Assembly (NCBI GenBank): GCA_011800805.1
Contig: MPNW01000021.1
Location: 612,551 to 676,550 of the forward strand
Origin: Hirudo medicinalis
Lineage: Eukaryota; Annelida; Clitellata; Hirudinida; Hirudinidae
Length of the DNA: 64,000 nt
Direction: 5' to 3'
The notes under the pieces were generated by a model that saw nothing but the letters and a program-made list of their open reading frames with translations, had not been told where the DNA came from and searched no databases. The stretch's first letter is position 1, and each line of letters starts with the position of its first letter. Positions 26,717-44,737 of this stretch are shown one piece after another. The position numbers and the translations under genes were made by a program.

Positions 26717-29700
26717 TTAGGTCCTGACTTGGAACTTGCCTGCCTTGGTGACATACTTGACTCCTTTGAAAGGCTTATATTTCTATAGGAAAATTAATAA
26801 ATTATGTGAAAATTAATAAATTATGATGTAGTTTCATGGATCGAATGTAACGGTTTAAGTGACTTACCTCTCCGTACATATCGAGCCTGTTCACCTTGAT
26901 GCCAGACACTGCAAGTTGGCTGATCGAGAATTGAACCTGGTAGAGCAAAAACAAAAGCTGAGTTGAAAAAGGTTTTGCCAGGTTGACCATCACAAATTGG
27001 TGACTGCATTAATGAATAATGTGCATTGTGTAATGTGTATTGTATTCCCGAATTAGTTATTTAGCTACAAGAAACTGTATGCAGTTGGCTGTCATTGTAG
27101 ATATAATAAACTCACTGATATGGTAGGATTGGATTCTGGTAATGGACTACCAGCTTGGAGTATTATCTAAACACAAATTCATTTCTCACTTCTCAAGCAT
27201 TGGATATGTAATTCATGCAGAAACTTACATTGCCTTTTATATTTGGAAGTTTGTTGGGGTCAATTTTTCCAACATCCCAGGTCAGCACCTTTGAAACAGG
27301 GTCAAAAGTGTACTTGCCCTGGGTCACTGTCAATGTGGCATTCAACACGGACTTTGGAAAAGGAATTTCGAGGATCACATTCTCCACCTGAAATTAGGAT
27401 GTTAATTTTTTTATTATAAAATAGGCAATAATCAGTTTTTCAATAATTTTAAATTAATAATTTAAATAATTTTAGCAATAAGAACATCTAAAGTCTCAAA
27501 GCAGATTTATCCTAAAAGAAGTAACAAGTTGCAGTTTGAACAAATCGTTAAGGCAGAAAGTGTCTCCGTAACATGTTTGAATAATTTATAAGAAATATTT
27601 AACAAGTGCGAAGAACAGGAAACTAGTAATTTATAAAATGATGTTTTCTTTAAATAGGTTCAGAAATAAGCTATAAATAAGAGATGCTTGCAAGATGTAT
27701 GTTACTTAATCTTAGTATGTAGTTGAAGCAAAAAGGACAACTCGGAATCGAAAGATGATAAGTTTAATGTAAATAATATTATCAGTAATTCGTAATTATT
27801 AATTCCTTAATTATGAGTTTTAAATAATTACTGAGACGAGTAATTACCGGTTTTCCCATTGTCTGCTTCGGACCGATGGTGATGTCCAGACGTCCTCCCG
27901 AGCCCTCCCGAATGCTGATGGTGTGCTTAATGTAGATTGGTATCGCCACAAGGCTAAAATGTAAGAATAATTGATCAAACAAACAATTTGGAGTGGTATT
28001 CAATTATTTATTCATCAATTATTCTTAAAGAATACTTAAACACCCACTTCTGCGATCCAATATGGTAGGAAATGAGTCTAAAACTTCCATCCGGTGGGAC
28101 AAATGAAAGAATTTTTTCGTTCTTAAAAGGTAAATTATATTTAAAACATGTCAATAACAATAACCTACTAATAAAAAATTAATGCTTTAATAATTAATTA
28201 AGCTTCATCACCTCCCATCTTTTGAATCTGATGCAAGGATGGAAGCTGACGTCGTCCAAGAGCCTAGGATTAATGAAGGACAAGGTAAGGTCTGGCATGC
28301 CACTCAGCTTAATGAGACAGTCAATCTTCAAAGAAGCGATGTTACATTTGACATAACTAACACTTTATTAAATACCTTAAGCATTATAATAAATTAATAC
28401 TAATCATAATCTGAATATTAATTGGTGGTTACTAATCAATCTACAAATTAATTTTCATTAAATAAATTTTCTGTATATTCAAAAACATCACATAAGCAAA
28501 CAATTGGCTTCATTTAAAAATAATAAATATTAATATTTCTGGGTCGGCCAGTTCGTCGGCTCACATATCCCTGGATCTCGGCGAAGACCGTCGAACCGGA
28601 CTTGTCGATGATGACATCGATTTCTTCGACGACGTCAAAGTAGGCCTCGTTGTTCGTGTATTTCACCCCGGTTCTTCTCCAGGGCACGTTGGAGAGTTGT
28701 CCGGTCGGGAGGGTGTCGCTCATGCTGGAAAACATTTCAAGATGCCTTCGAATACTACTATGTTCGAGGAACTTGTCATGAGAAAGGTAAATGTGATTTT
28801 ATGTGAAAGCGTTTATTATTATTTCCATTATTGATATTGAATTTAATGCAATTTAAAGACATTGCTTTGCATGTTTGATAATTTTAAAATGAGTAAGCAT
28901 TAAGTAACGAGGAAATAATGAGTTTCAAATCGATTAGCTTTTGCAATCTGAGAGGTCACGTAATAATAATGCACCAATTCAATTGAACAAACGATAATTT
29001 TTGTTGCCTTAATGGTCTGAATTTTCCATTTTATTTAATCTTACCTCCATTAAAATTCCTTACACAAATATCCCTCTGCATGACATTAAGTAAAGTTTCG
29101 AGTCGATAGAACTAAACATAATTTCGTGCCATAAAATAATTATTTTTCATTGGTTAATAAATGAATTAGAAAAAAATTAACAAAATGTTAACCAATAAAG
29201 TTTTGATTGCAACTGAGGTAAAAGCAAAGTAATTCTAAAAATCCAGACTGAAAGACCAAGTTTACTTGGTGGACTTCCCAGTGACGGTGTCGGTGATCGT
29301 CCTGAGGAGGTTCGGAGGTCGAATGAGTTCCTTCAAAACATTCGATTCCGTCGCAAGAGGAAAACCATTGTCCAGCATTTCATCCAACAACTGGAGTTAA
29401 TTATCATAATATATTATGACCAATAGCAATTTGAAAACTGCTCAATACTACTGCGTTAAATTAAATTTGTAAATTATTGCTGTTATTTCTAAGAACCATT
29501 TTTAAATATTAAAAATATTTGTTATTAAAACAACCTCATAAACGACAACATAGTTGTCCTTAATTGCTGATTCACTGCACTCAGCAAAATAATCCTCAAA
29601 TGTGCTCACAACTCTGTGCAGAAATTCTATTACAAACAGTGGTGGCACTGAAACAATTCAGGATCAAATTGAATTAATAAGTATATAAATGATTTATATT

Positions 29701-30303
29701 ATCTAACTTGTAAAAGCTAAAGATCACAAGCAGCACAAATCATGTGCACATCATTTCGATTTACAAACCTTCTTTCAAAACAACAGCAATGAAATAAATC
29801 TGATTCCTATAAATGTTGATGAGGTAATGATGCGGAGTTGCCAACACGGGAGGCACGTCATCTGGAGCTGCGGCCTAAAATGTGAACATGTAAACTCTAA
29901 CCAAATCTTTGTTTACTTATGTTTGAAATATTCTATGAATGCTTCAAATGATGTTTTAAAATGCCAAATTAACACCTCACTTTGCTCTGAGACTCAAAGA
30001 AATAATCGCATATGGATCTGTGTATCACACTCTTCCAATGTTTCTCCAAGAAAACATCCCTTCAATTTTAGTCATCATTTAATTTAAAACAGGCATTAAA
30101 TAATATGCTAAAGTGTTAATTTTTTAAATTATTAATCAGAAATTATACTTTCCTTAGAAAATAAATGTTACTCAGCATTTACGCCCCCTCAAAATTACAT
30201 TTGAAAAAGCGTTTAGCAGAAAAAGCGAAATCCAGCAGAATATTCTAGCTATGAAAATCTAATCAAACCCTGTATTGTTAACAATGAACAGGCTGTTTAT
30301 CAT
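26717..30303 (-). CDS. AP3M: AP-3 adaptor complex mu subunit
   Basis: Thirteen exons: 30303-30269, 30059-29981, 29874-29769, 29647-29535, 29390-29266, 28724-28565, 28325-28212, 28121-28048, 27953-27848, 27387-27229, 27166-27116, 26936-26868, 26782-26717. All phases agree and give 418 aa, the same as vertebrate AP3M1/2. The N-terminal longin domain starts MINSLFIVNNTGDVFLEKHW; the linker has DTLPTGQLSNVPWRR and GVKYTNNEAYFDVVEEID; the mu homology domain has KLSGMPDL, PHHYLINIYR, YTFDPVSKVLTWDVGK and ends VTKAGKFQVRT. In the AP-3 coat, mu3 recognises tyrosine-based (YxxPhi) cargo signals for transport from endosomes to lysosomes and related organelles. Nothing appears missing. Confidence 0.97.
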
Positions 30304-32231
30304 CTTCCACTGATCAGACGTGCCAACAACGCGAAATGTTTACCGGCTAGGTTCACTTTTAAGGTGATGTTGATGGAATTACAAAAAATCTTGGGTAGTG
30401 GTCATATGTTTAAGTTTATAGAACAATAAGTTGTTGTTGTATACAAAAATAAATACACTTTGAAAATATAGATAAAACATACATATCTATCGCGAAATAA
30501 TTAAAAACCGTAGATTCTTAAAAACTTTAAAGGTTGTTGCACCTCTTGATCGCTCTTGAAACAACATGCTCTCCCAATTAAGGTTTCCTTCGAAAATATT
30601 TTTCGTGATATGACGATAAAGGTGAAAACATTATTAAGAAAACAAAGTTAAAAAAATTAATTCTTATTTCAATAAATTTAGTGCTAGTAATTAACATCGA
30701 GAGCTTTGAACGTCCAGAACACAATTACAAAGTTAGTTCAATTCTCAATGGGCAATCCAAAAAGATTTTTAGACTCTCTTGAACAGAACTATCTCAAAAT
30801 GTGTTACAAAAATAGAAGAAAATAATAATCATCTGTAAAACATTACATTTTTGGCATTAATCAAATTCGAGGTATAAGATTAACTTATAAGTTATAGGTG
30901 GAATCACAACTACTTTATTTCACATTAATATTTTATGTTAATTGTTTGATTCTGATTTCATTAACCTCAACTATTTATGACGTAGGTATGACATAGAGAA
31001 CACTGAGCGCATTTTCAAGCATGACCACTTGCAGGATACACGCATCAAAAGGCCTTAAAAAGCGCCAACAAGCAATGACAAGCCACAGGATTTCGTCAAC
31101 ATTAAGAGGAATTTAACATCACATTTGTCTGCAACCAAGTTTCAATTCAGTAATTTCGCATAATAAGTTGGTAGAGGTAGTTATGAGTTATGAATAAATA
31201 AATCAACATGAATTAACAACTTTTTTGTGAGATAACAAAATATTACATCAATGTTATTAAACATCGCACTTCACAATGATTCATAAAAGTTAATAATTAG
31301 GAAGTAAAGCGATGTCGAAACATAAAATTTTGAGGATCAAAATCAAATATGTCTGCATTTGAATACATTTGGAAGATGTTTTTCAGTTTACTGGTTGGTT
31401 CTTTAATCCATTTTGAAATTACAATAAAAAGTAATCATTCATGTAATCAGATTTAAAAAATGTTATGACTTTAAGATGTAACATATCTGTTATTTGTCCA
31501 TATTTAAAATTTAGCACAACAATCTTCTTTTATTTCGAGCGAATAATTTATTCTTATTATTAGTTTTTATATATTTAAGCAGCAACACCCTTAATTAAAT
31601 TCGTCAAATTGACCACTAATAAACCAAAAATGGGTGTCCATCCTGTGACATATATACTCACATGATTGATATTTATTCGGACATTCAAACATAAATTATG
31701 GCAGAATTTCCTCTTAAGGAAATAAAATTATCCTGATAAATGTATAATAATGAATTAATGAACTAATTACTATATCAACAATAATATTATTATATCATTT
31801 AATAATATACTTTCATTTGCATGTAACTGGCCTTTCAAAAGAAAGCCTAACTTTACTTTAATAGGCTTTAAAGTCAAAACATTATTTAAAAAAAAGTAAA
31901 AACACTAACATTAATAATAAATCGATTATCAATATTTTTAAAATTTATTTCTTAAGATTTCCAACTTAAATTAAAACCACTAAAAACTTATTAATTAAAC
32001 CTGGAATTGAAGATCAAGGTATCATATTAGTTGGAGATCAAATAATAAGCAGTTGGATGCACAAGCTTCAATTTTTTCCAACAAAACTAAAACTATCGTA
32101 ATTAATCGTAAAAAAAAAGATTTGAATCAATATTTTAAACTCATAATTTTCTCAAAATAATTTTCCAACTTATTTATTACAAATTTACTTATTAATTTAT
32201 ATTTTTAATTAATTTATAATACCAATAATAA

Positions 32232-32294
32232 TAATAACATTAATAACAACAACAACAACAATAATAATAATAATAATAATAATAACAACAATAA
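32232..32294. repeat. AAT/AAC microsatellite
   Basis: Run of AAT and AAC triplets; a second run follows at 32452-32545. Confidence 0.95.
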
Positions 32295-32451
32295 TATTAC
32301 AAATAATAACAATTGAAAAAAGATTGAAGGAAACAGAAGGAAGGATGCAGTTTTAAAGGTGCCTGACAAGGAGGCTCACAGGCAGCCTGTGAGAAATCAA
32401 TACTCATCCATTCATCCTTACTTGGGGATGAAGTTATGATTTTAAAGAAAT

Positions 32452-32545
32452 AATAATAACAACAACAACAACAACAACAACAACAATAATAATAATAATA
32501 TTAATAATAATAATAATAATCATAATAATCATAATAATAACACTA
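32452..32545. repeat. AAC/AAT microsatellite
   Basis: AAC run passing into AAT and AATCAT triplets. Confidence 0.95.
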
Positions 32546-32646
32546 ATAAGACTAAGAGTTGAGTTCGTAGAAATTGTGGAAGCTAATTATTTGCATTTAA
32601 ATGCGAGTAATTATTTGTTTACATCATATTTTATGTAAAATAATAT

Positions 32647-32931
32647 TTGCTCGGATGGTTTAGATATTTACTAAGCGTCAATAAAAGCATGTTTAATCCC
32701 CAGGTCGTCATGACAACCATCCTGACCAATGCTACGTCAACGACCATGGACCCTAATCTTTCAACATCATCTTCTTCCTCTTCTTCAGCATCATCATTAT
32801 ATGCTTCTTCTTCTTCATCATCTTCTTTTTCTTCAACATCCTACTCTTCGTCGTCATCATCTTCATCATCAACAGCAGGTCTTGTGTTTTCGTCTCCTCT
32901 CGTATCACCAAACTCTGGACCACAACAACTC

Positions 32932-32982
<51 letters not shown>

Positions 32983-33059
32983 ACATCGTCTTCAACATCT
33001 GGAGAGATTTGTTCTTCCAGCAACTCCTTCATTTCCAAAGCTTTCCAATGTCGTCCGTG
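32647..33059 (+). other. Possible Ser-rich upstream exon of the EVA1C-like gene
   Basis: A plus-strand frame with two poly-Ser tracts made by TCA/TCT repeats, TTILTNATSTT before them and SFISKAFQCRPC after. A donor-like T|GTGAGC after FQCRP would end in phase 1, which fits the acceptor at 33843. It has no lectin signature, so it may only be a microsatellite frame. Confidence 0.2.
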
Positions 33060-33842
33060 TGAGCATAATACTTACAGCTCATTAATTCATGTTGCCATGG
33101 CGACCACAGCGGTTGCCCTTGTTTTAATGAGAGATATAATTAACTTAACTATTTAATGTCATCTGAATGACTTTGTTGACGAGAACAAGTATTGAATGTC
33201 AAATATTTATTCACGGATTCAGAGTTCATTGCGGTTATTATTGTCAATGTGAGAAGTTACCATTATTGACAATTTATTACGTAAATTTAATGCGAATATT
33301 AGTGGCATTGTTGTTGCATTCGATGTTTGACTTTTAAACTTCGCTGGCAGACGACTTCCTGTCTAAAAAGATCGTTATCCCTAAGAGGAGTCGTTACCGA
33401 GGGCAAGATCAACATCATCATCATCATTCTCAGAAGCACCTGCTGGAATGTTCCAGGTGGAGTCACGTGTGGGTGTATGAAGCTGTTGTGAGGAAAACAC
33501 CTGGAGGTTGATAATGTCCTTCGTACATGGTTATCAGTTCTTTGATAGATAATACTAATAGAATCAACATTAATAACAGCACACAATAAATAATTTGGAG
33601 CTTACAAATTAATCGTCATCATTCATATCGAACGTCATCTTCTTGAGACCGCGACATTTGATTTTTTGAAGATGATGATGATGATGATGATGTATTTAAA
33701 GAAAATGTAAAAACTGAAAATATTAAATGAAATGACATATTGACGAGCAAATGCCAACGAAACAAGTTTCATTTAGTTTCTCGAATTTCTCTGAATTTTA
33801 TTTCGATTTCGAATTTAACCTTGAAATTGCATTTATTTATAG

Positions 33843-38612
<4,770 letters not shown>

Positions 38613-39881
38613 AGCAAAGTTGCAAACTGTAGGATTTAAAATTGTGATTTTATTTTGATTTGATTTCTTCAGGTAAATTCCATTGTAATTGTAGCCTCTT
38701 TAGAGGCTCTGAAACATTCCTACCTAAAGGTTGTTTGTGCAATATTAAATTCCATTCTAAATAAAAAATTTTATATTAAAATATTTTATATTTTTAAATG
38801 TCGAGTGCTTGCGAGAAGTGCAACACCGAGGTTCGAGAAGTTGCTTAAGTTGGCTCTCTAAAGCAATAATTAGCATGAATTGATGTTGCTTCCTGTGCTC
38901 CATTAATGGCTTCACCGTGTTGCCACTGCTGTCAGTTGCCAGACCTTTGCTTATCTGTTTTTACTTTTACTCACAAAATGTTTGATCGAAAGATAAATTG
39001 CTGAAATGCAACTTAATTTGAAGATGTTTTGACCAATTTTTCTGCCAAGGTTGCAGACAATTAAAATGAATAATGAATGCAAAACTTAATAACTAGTTTA
39101 TTGCAAGGGTAAAACCTCTACCAGGAACGGTCGCCAATCGTGATTTATATTTTATTAATGACAAAATCTTAATGTAATATCAACTTAATTGAGTTTTGAT
39201 TCTAATTATTTTAACTCAATCTGGAAAACCCCGTCCAATAGAACGTCCCCTTGTATTGCAGATAGTTGTAGCCAACACGGCCCAAGCGATGAAAATGTAC
39301 GTTTTTATTTTTTGGGCGCAGATCGGTAAATTAAGTTAAATGAGGGCAAATCGTGAGAGAATTGCAGAAATTCACTAGGAAGCTAAGCCTGACCACTTCT
39401 CATCACATAGAAGTATAGTCCTCATGTTTTGCTTTGGGAAAAGCAGTTGCTCCCCGCAAAGGTTTGCTAATCTGTGTTAATTGCATTTTAATGCCTTCTT
39501 TAGTAAAATTTTCTCGAGGATTTTTATTGCTAGGCCGTTCCGTAAGTATTGCTCAAATGAAAGCTTTCTGAACACATCTCGCGAATAATAATTTAATTTA
39601 AAAATCTTAAAGCAGCTCTCTTTAGTAAAGTTGACAGCCGAGTAATTCTCGATTTGTGCATCACTATGGCAAGGTTTGAGAAAGTGCCCATAAGACTTTA
39701 AAAATTTATTACCCAATTGAGCTTTTAAATTTTAATTAATTTATCAATAAATATTTACAAAATTTTGGTTTGGCTATTCCAAACATGTGAAAGTAATTTA
39801 ACGATGTCACAATTAAACAACCGCCGGCACTGCTAATTTATCGATCGAATTTGAACTTCCGTCTTTTGGTAACGGTGCAAG
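38613..39881. other. Intergenic EVA1C-like to SRRM1
   Basis: No coding exon is seen. AATAAA at 38760-38765 is a likely poly(A) signal of the upstream gene. The 79-codon minus-strand frame at 39477-39716 has no recognisable domain. Confidence 0.65.
38760..38765 (+). terminator. Poly(A) signal of the EVA1C-like gene
   Basis: AATAAA about 150 nt after the stop codon, 60 nt downstream of a short perfect hairpin (AGCCTCT/AGAGGCT near 38693-38708). Confidence 0.55.
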
Positions 39882-42800
39882 ATGTCGGACGCACACTTTT
39901 TCAAGGTTTGTACATTTAATCAAACAATGCTTCAATAAAGTTAAAGCATTCTTACTAGTAGTATTTTAAGTCTGATTTGTTTGGGGAATCCTTGTAAAAA
40001 CGTTTGAATTGGATTATTTAGGCCGATTGAAGTAACCGAAAATATTTAGCGTGTTGATTTGACGAGTTGTTACACGTTTTTTTTTATTAGGGTACGTCAA
40101 CAGACCAAGATAATAGGTTTGCTGACAAAAAGAAAAAGTTGATGAAGACTATGAAATTTCCAGATAACATCGATAAAAAAGTGGACATGACCAAAGTCAA
40201 CTTGGATACTCTCAAACCGTGGATCACTAAAAAAATAACTCAGATGTTGACGATAGAGGATGATGTAGTGACAGAGTTTGTCTTTAATCAACTCGAAGCA
40301 ACAGTTAGTTCAGCTTTTTTAGACTTATGATCGTTAAATTAATGAGCAGCTTTTTCAACCAGATGTTTATTCCGATAGCATCCAGATGGTAAAGAAATGC
40401 AGATCAATCTCACTGGTTTCTTAAATGCAAAAAATGCTAGACTCTTCATGGAAGAACTCTGGGACTTGTTGCTCAGTGCCATGGAAAATGTTGGAGGAAT
40501 TCCTGCTATCTTCTTGGAGCAGAAGAAAGAGGAAATAAGAAAGCGACAGGTATAGAATCAATTGAACATAATTGAATTATGTTCTAACAGATAGATTTTT
40601 TTCAGGTGGAGCAGGAAAAATTAAAAGAGCTGGAGAGATCAGCAATGGAAAGGTTGGAAGTCTTGTTTTTAAAACTTGAGGTTTTTTTTATGTCAAAATG
40701 GGGTCCAATGATGAAACATTTTTTTTTGATCAGTCATGATTAAGAATTATACTCTAATTTTTTACTGAGGACCTGGAGTTTTCTAGTATAGAAATACTTG
40801 GTAGCATGTTCTGAGTGCATATTCATCTTACACTTGTGATATTGTGGGATTTATGTAATTAATTGAGAGCTTTTGTCATGCCTTGTGATGATTATCTGAG
40901 AATGACCTGCTGTGATTTCAAGTCAATTGCACTCTAATTTTTTACTAAAAGTACATTTATTTATGGGAATATTATATAAGTAACTGCATTGTCATCTTCA
41001 TGATGATCACATCAATAATGATTTCAATGAAATGTTTACAAAGACACTCTAATTTTTTTCTGACTGGAGGATGACAAGCAGCATCATTTATTTAAAATTT
41101 GTAATTCTTCCCATGATGACGTTGGAATGATGAATGCAATGATAACAAAGCATCAAGTCACTCTAATTTTTTTCTGAGGGATCAGTGATTTAATGCATTT
41201 GGATTAATCATTCTCCTACATAACTGCCTCATGATGATGCTTCTGCAATGAATCAATGATTCTACAAACAATACACTCTAATTTTTTACTGAAGGCACCA
41301 AAACCTAAACTTGTGGGTCTTTTTCCCATCGATATGTATATATATATATTGATGTCTTCAGTGATGACAGTGTAATGTATGAATGCTTATGATTTGCACA
41401 TCATGTCACTCTAATTTTTTTCTGATTAGGAGACAATTCAATACTTAGGTGAACTCTATATCTGCATTGCTCTGTGATGAATTATCTTAAATGAGCATTA
41501 GTGATTTTAGAACTCAGTCACTCTAATTTTTTGCTGAGAGCAATTGAAATTGAATTTATTAGGTTTTATGAGTGACATTTCTAATATGCCAGTTTCTGGT
41601 TATTGTTACTGCTGATTAATAGTACCATGCATTCAGTTTTGTTGAAAGAATTCTAATAACAAGGATTGTTATGTTATATTTTGTTAAAGTCTTGATTTAT
41701 CCTGATTAGGAGTCGATCCGAATCAAATGGGAGACATAAGAGAAGTTCATCAAGGGATAAGAGGATGGGCAAACAAGATAAATCTACTAAAGATCCTGTG
41801 AGGCAGCCAGAAAAAAGGGAAAATTCTAGATTTGATCAAAGGTTTGTCAATCATTTTGTTTTAGAATGATATGGTAATTGAGAAGTATTAATTTGTTTAC
41901 ATGGTTTGTTTCAGTAAGCCAAAAGCAGAAGTAGCTGAAGCCATTTTGCCAACATCCCTTTCAGACATCAAACTACCCGGTGAGAGACATTTTGAAACGA
42001 ATGCTGTAGATGGCAGTAATCCAGGACAAAGTAATAAAAATGAAACTAATGTCCAAAGTAGTTCAGAGATGACAAATGTGGGTAAGGCAGCTTCAGACAA
42101 GGAGGAGGGCAATGAAAGGCCAAACAAGAGAGATTCTTCAGTTGAGTCTTCATCTGACAAAAGGAGTAGATCAAATAGCTTGAGGAGGAGAAGGAGGTCA
42201 ACTTCCAGGAGAAGGTCTATTTCTAGAAGGAAGCGATCTCCATCTCCAAGGTCTAGAAGACGCAGGCGCTCCCCAAGCTACAGACCTAGGTCAAGGTCTC
42301 AAAGGAGATCACCGAGAAGGTATTTTGACTTAAATCTTTGTTATATCTTATATGACAAACAAATTTTTTTGTTTATTATGTTGCCCATCGTCTATGTCAT
42401 TTTAAATAATAATGAAGTTGATTATTTGAAGGAGATCTAGGACTCCAGTAAGAAGAAGATCACCAAGGAGAAGGTCTCCAATCAGGAGATCCAGGACTCC
42501 ATTGAGGAGATCAAGGTCAATCAGGAGATCCAGGTCACCAGTAATGAGGCCTAGGTTAGGTAGAAAGAGGTCTCCTTCTCCTAGAAGGAGGTCGAGGTCT
42601 CCTGTGCAGAAGGCTAGAAGGTCACCAATTAGGAGACCTAGGGATGTCAGCAAAAGCAGTTCTTCGTCTGAAAGAAGTCAGCCTATTGTGAGAAGGAAAG
42701 ACAGAAGTAGTAGCAGTGATCAAGGACAAAGTTCAACTCCAATTAGGAAAGAAGCTATCCAAAAAGAAGATGTGCCAGTAGAGGTCACAAAAAGAGTCTA

Positions 42801-44267
42801 TAGGAAGAGGTCGCCTTCAAGGTCTTCTGCATCACCTTCCCCTCAGAAAGTATTGATGAAAAGGGATGTTCAGAAGAGAAGGGGTTCAACATCATCTGAA
42901 AGAATGGAAATGAGAAGGGAAAGGTCCAATGAACGCAGAAGGCAGAGAATGGAGGAAAATCTGAGACGGGAAAAAAACGTTAGGGTTGCGAGGAGCAGTG
43001 CTTCTCCTGATAGAAGGAGAGTTCCCAGAAAGGAGGAAGGGAGGAATGAAGTGAGAAGAAGAGACCGTTCTCCCTCTTCATCTGATACGGAGACTTTGAG
43101 AAAAAAATTGGAGGAAGAAAATATGAGGAGGGGTAAGAAGAGACGTTCTTCATCGAGTGCTGCTAGAAGCAGCAGAGAGAGGCAGGCCAAGAAGATGATT
43201 TATAGAGAAACTGCGTCTTCTAAGCAGCAACCACATCGTAGCAGGAGGGAGACTTCTTCGGCAGATTCACACAGTAGAAGGGTTGATAATGCCATGAAGC
43301 TCAAAGGAGAGAACCCGAAGGGCAGAGAAATCGAAGAACATAGAAAACCTCAGAGACAAGTAAGTTCTGAGTCGAATGATAGCAGGCAACCCTCACCAAG
43401 AAAGACTGTCATTGAAGAACGTAGGAGAGTTACTTCCTCAAAGAAGGAAATATCGAAACAAAGGTCAGTGTCCTCTGATGAGGAGGCCAGGATGTCACCA
43501 CAAAGGAAACACTTACCCAAAGATGAGAGGAAATCTTTAGACGAAGAGAACTTCAATAGGAGGCACAAATTGAAGCACGAGGGAGGAGAAAGTTCAAATG
43601 CCAGGAAAGTGCCAAGAAGTTCTAGGTCTCCTGTTGCTAGGAAAGTTGCTGTTGTTCCTCCTCTGAAGAGCAAGGCAAATGAAAGTGATTCAGATGACCA
43701 AGGTGCAAGCCATTCAAGACACTCGCCTTATGAAGAGCATAAACCAAAATCAGTTACTTCCCAGAGGCCCATGGAAAAGAAGTTTGGAAGCGATGAAGAT
43801 AACCTGAGGTCAAAACAGGTTAGGAAGCGTAGCTCTTCGGCTGAAGCATCTCCCGAGCTTCTGCAAAAAGCTAAAAGACGTCGCGAGGATGATAATTCTG
43901 ATGACTCGGAAGAGGTAAGGTTTTAAGAATTTCTGTAAGGAGTTTCCAAGTTGTGATAATGATGTATTGCGACAGGAAATGACCCAGAAGAAAAAGAAGC
44001 ATGCCAAAAAACACAAGAAGCATAAGAAGCACAAGAGAAAGCATCACAAGAATAGGTCTGATGATGAGGATGCTGAGGAAGAAAACAATGAAGATAATGT
44101 GAGTAACATGGGATTTTTTCACAACACATTTAAAATAACAGTAAATAATAATCTGGATTCTTTAGGTTGAAAAGAAGAAGTCTGGCAGCCTTGATAAACT
44201 TGAGCAGGAATTGCGTGAAAAGGCACTGAGGTCCCTCAAAGAAGCAAAATCATCTCACAAGAGATGA
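39882..44267 (+). CDS. SRRM1: Serine/arginine repetitive matrix protein 1 (SRm160)
   Basis: Nine exons: 39882-39905, 40091-40303, 40379-40549, 40606-40652, 41710-41841, 41915-42319, 42432-43914, 43976-44098, 44166-44267. Phases agree and give 899 aa, near the human 904. An eight-codon first exon (MSDAHFFK) leads into the PWI domain (about 27-130: GTSTDQDNRFADKKKK, VDMTKVNLDTLKPWITKKI, EMQINLTGFLNAKNARLFME). Then a charged linker, two RS/SPRR-rich blocks, a Lys/His run (KKKKHAKKHKKHKKHKRKHH) and the conserved C-terminus EQELREKALRSLKEAK. SRm160 is a nuclear splicing coactivator of exon-junction and SR-protein assemblies; its PWI domain binds RNA/DNA. The 1057-nt intron before exon 5 carries seven 3'-splice-site-like repeats. 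A poly(A) signal AATAAA lies at 44357. Confidence 0.95.
40749..41537 (+). repeat. Seven spaced repeats with 3'-splice-site-like core, intronic
   Basis: Core CACTCTAATTTTTT(T)NCTGA at about 40749, 40930, 41045, 41159, 41274, 41407 and 41519. Spacings are about 181, 115, 114, 115, 133 and 112 bp. Each core has a branch-point-like CTAAT, a T run and an AG within 2-10 nt. Sequence between cores is diverged but shares TGATGAT and ATCAATGATT patches, so the array is probably an old tandem repeat of about 115 bp whose core has been kept. Confidence 0.85.
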
Positions 44268-44737
44268 TCTAATGAATTGTTGAATTTGACAGTAATTGCA
44301 TGCTTAGACTGAGCACGTTTTTTTTTTACAGATTTTCTTTGAATTGGTTATGCATTAATAAAAGTACGTTTGTTTACTTAACACATTTTCTGTTGCTACG
44401 AGATTTTTGGGTAGTGATAACCTCGAAGATGGCATCGGGGCAAGATCGTTTAGTGAACCTCTTGGGTTGTTACAGGTGGGCGTTTATTTTTATCGTTTGG
44501 CTTTGTTGTTGAACAATAGTCACTGATGAAGTTATACTTTCTTGGTCGCGCTTCCGATGTAAATACCGGAAGATAATTATGGCGCTTAAAAAATGTTTTT
44601 GGTGTATTTCCAGCGCTATGGTGACCCGGCATTTGTAATTCAAACAAATTGAGATGGTGGCGCGCCTTTTTTTGTTAAGTCGATCTTAGTTTTCTTTAGT
44701 CAAGAGATTATCCGATTACAACCCTTGGAGAGTCGCT
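44268..44737. other. Short interval SRRM1 to claudin-like gene
   Basis: Contains the SRRM1 poly(A) signal (44357-44362) and the promoter and 5' UTR of the next gene. A frame starting MASGQDRLVNLL at 44431 ends at a donor-like CAG|GTGGGC in phase 2, which does not fit the next acceptor, so I do not call it an exon. Confidence 0.6.
44357..44362 (+). terminator. Poly(A) signal AATAAA of SRRM1
   Basis: AATAAA 90 nt downstream of the SRRM1 stop codon. Confidence 0.65.

Larger units (their letters stand above)
30304..33842. other. AP3M 5' flank and unresolved 5' part of the EVA1C-like gene
   Basis: Mostly AT-rich DNA with AAT/AAC microsatellites. The gene at 33843-38612 must have upstream exons, since its first recognised exon starts in phase 1, but I could not find an exon with the start of a lectin domain here. 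One Ser-rich open frame (32647-33156) is considered separately. Confidence 0.5.

Noticed and set aside
42402..42653. Leu/Asp-rich minus-strand frames opposite SRRM1
   Set aside because: Antisense shadows of RS repeats in the SRRM1 exon.
44431..44480. MASGQDR start, which recalls the start of DNA polymerase eta, as a first exon
   Set aside because: Similarity ends after seven residues, and its donor phase does not fit the next acceptor.
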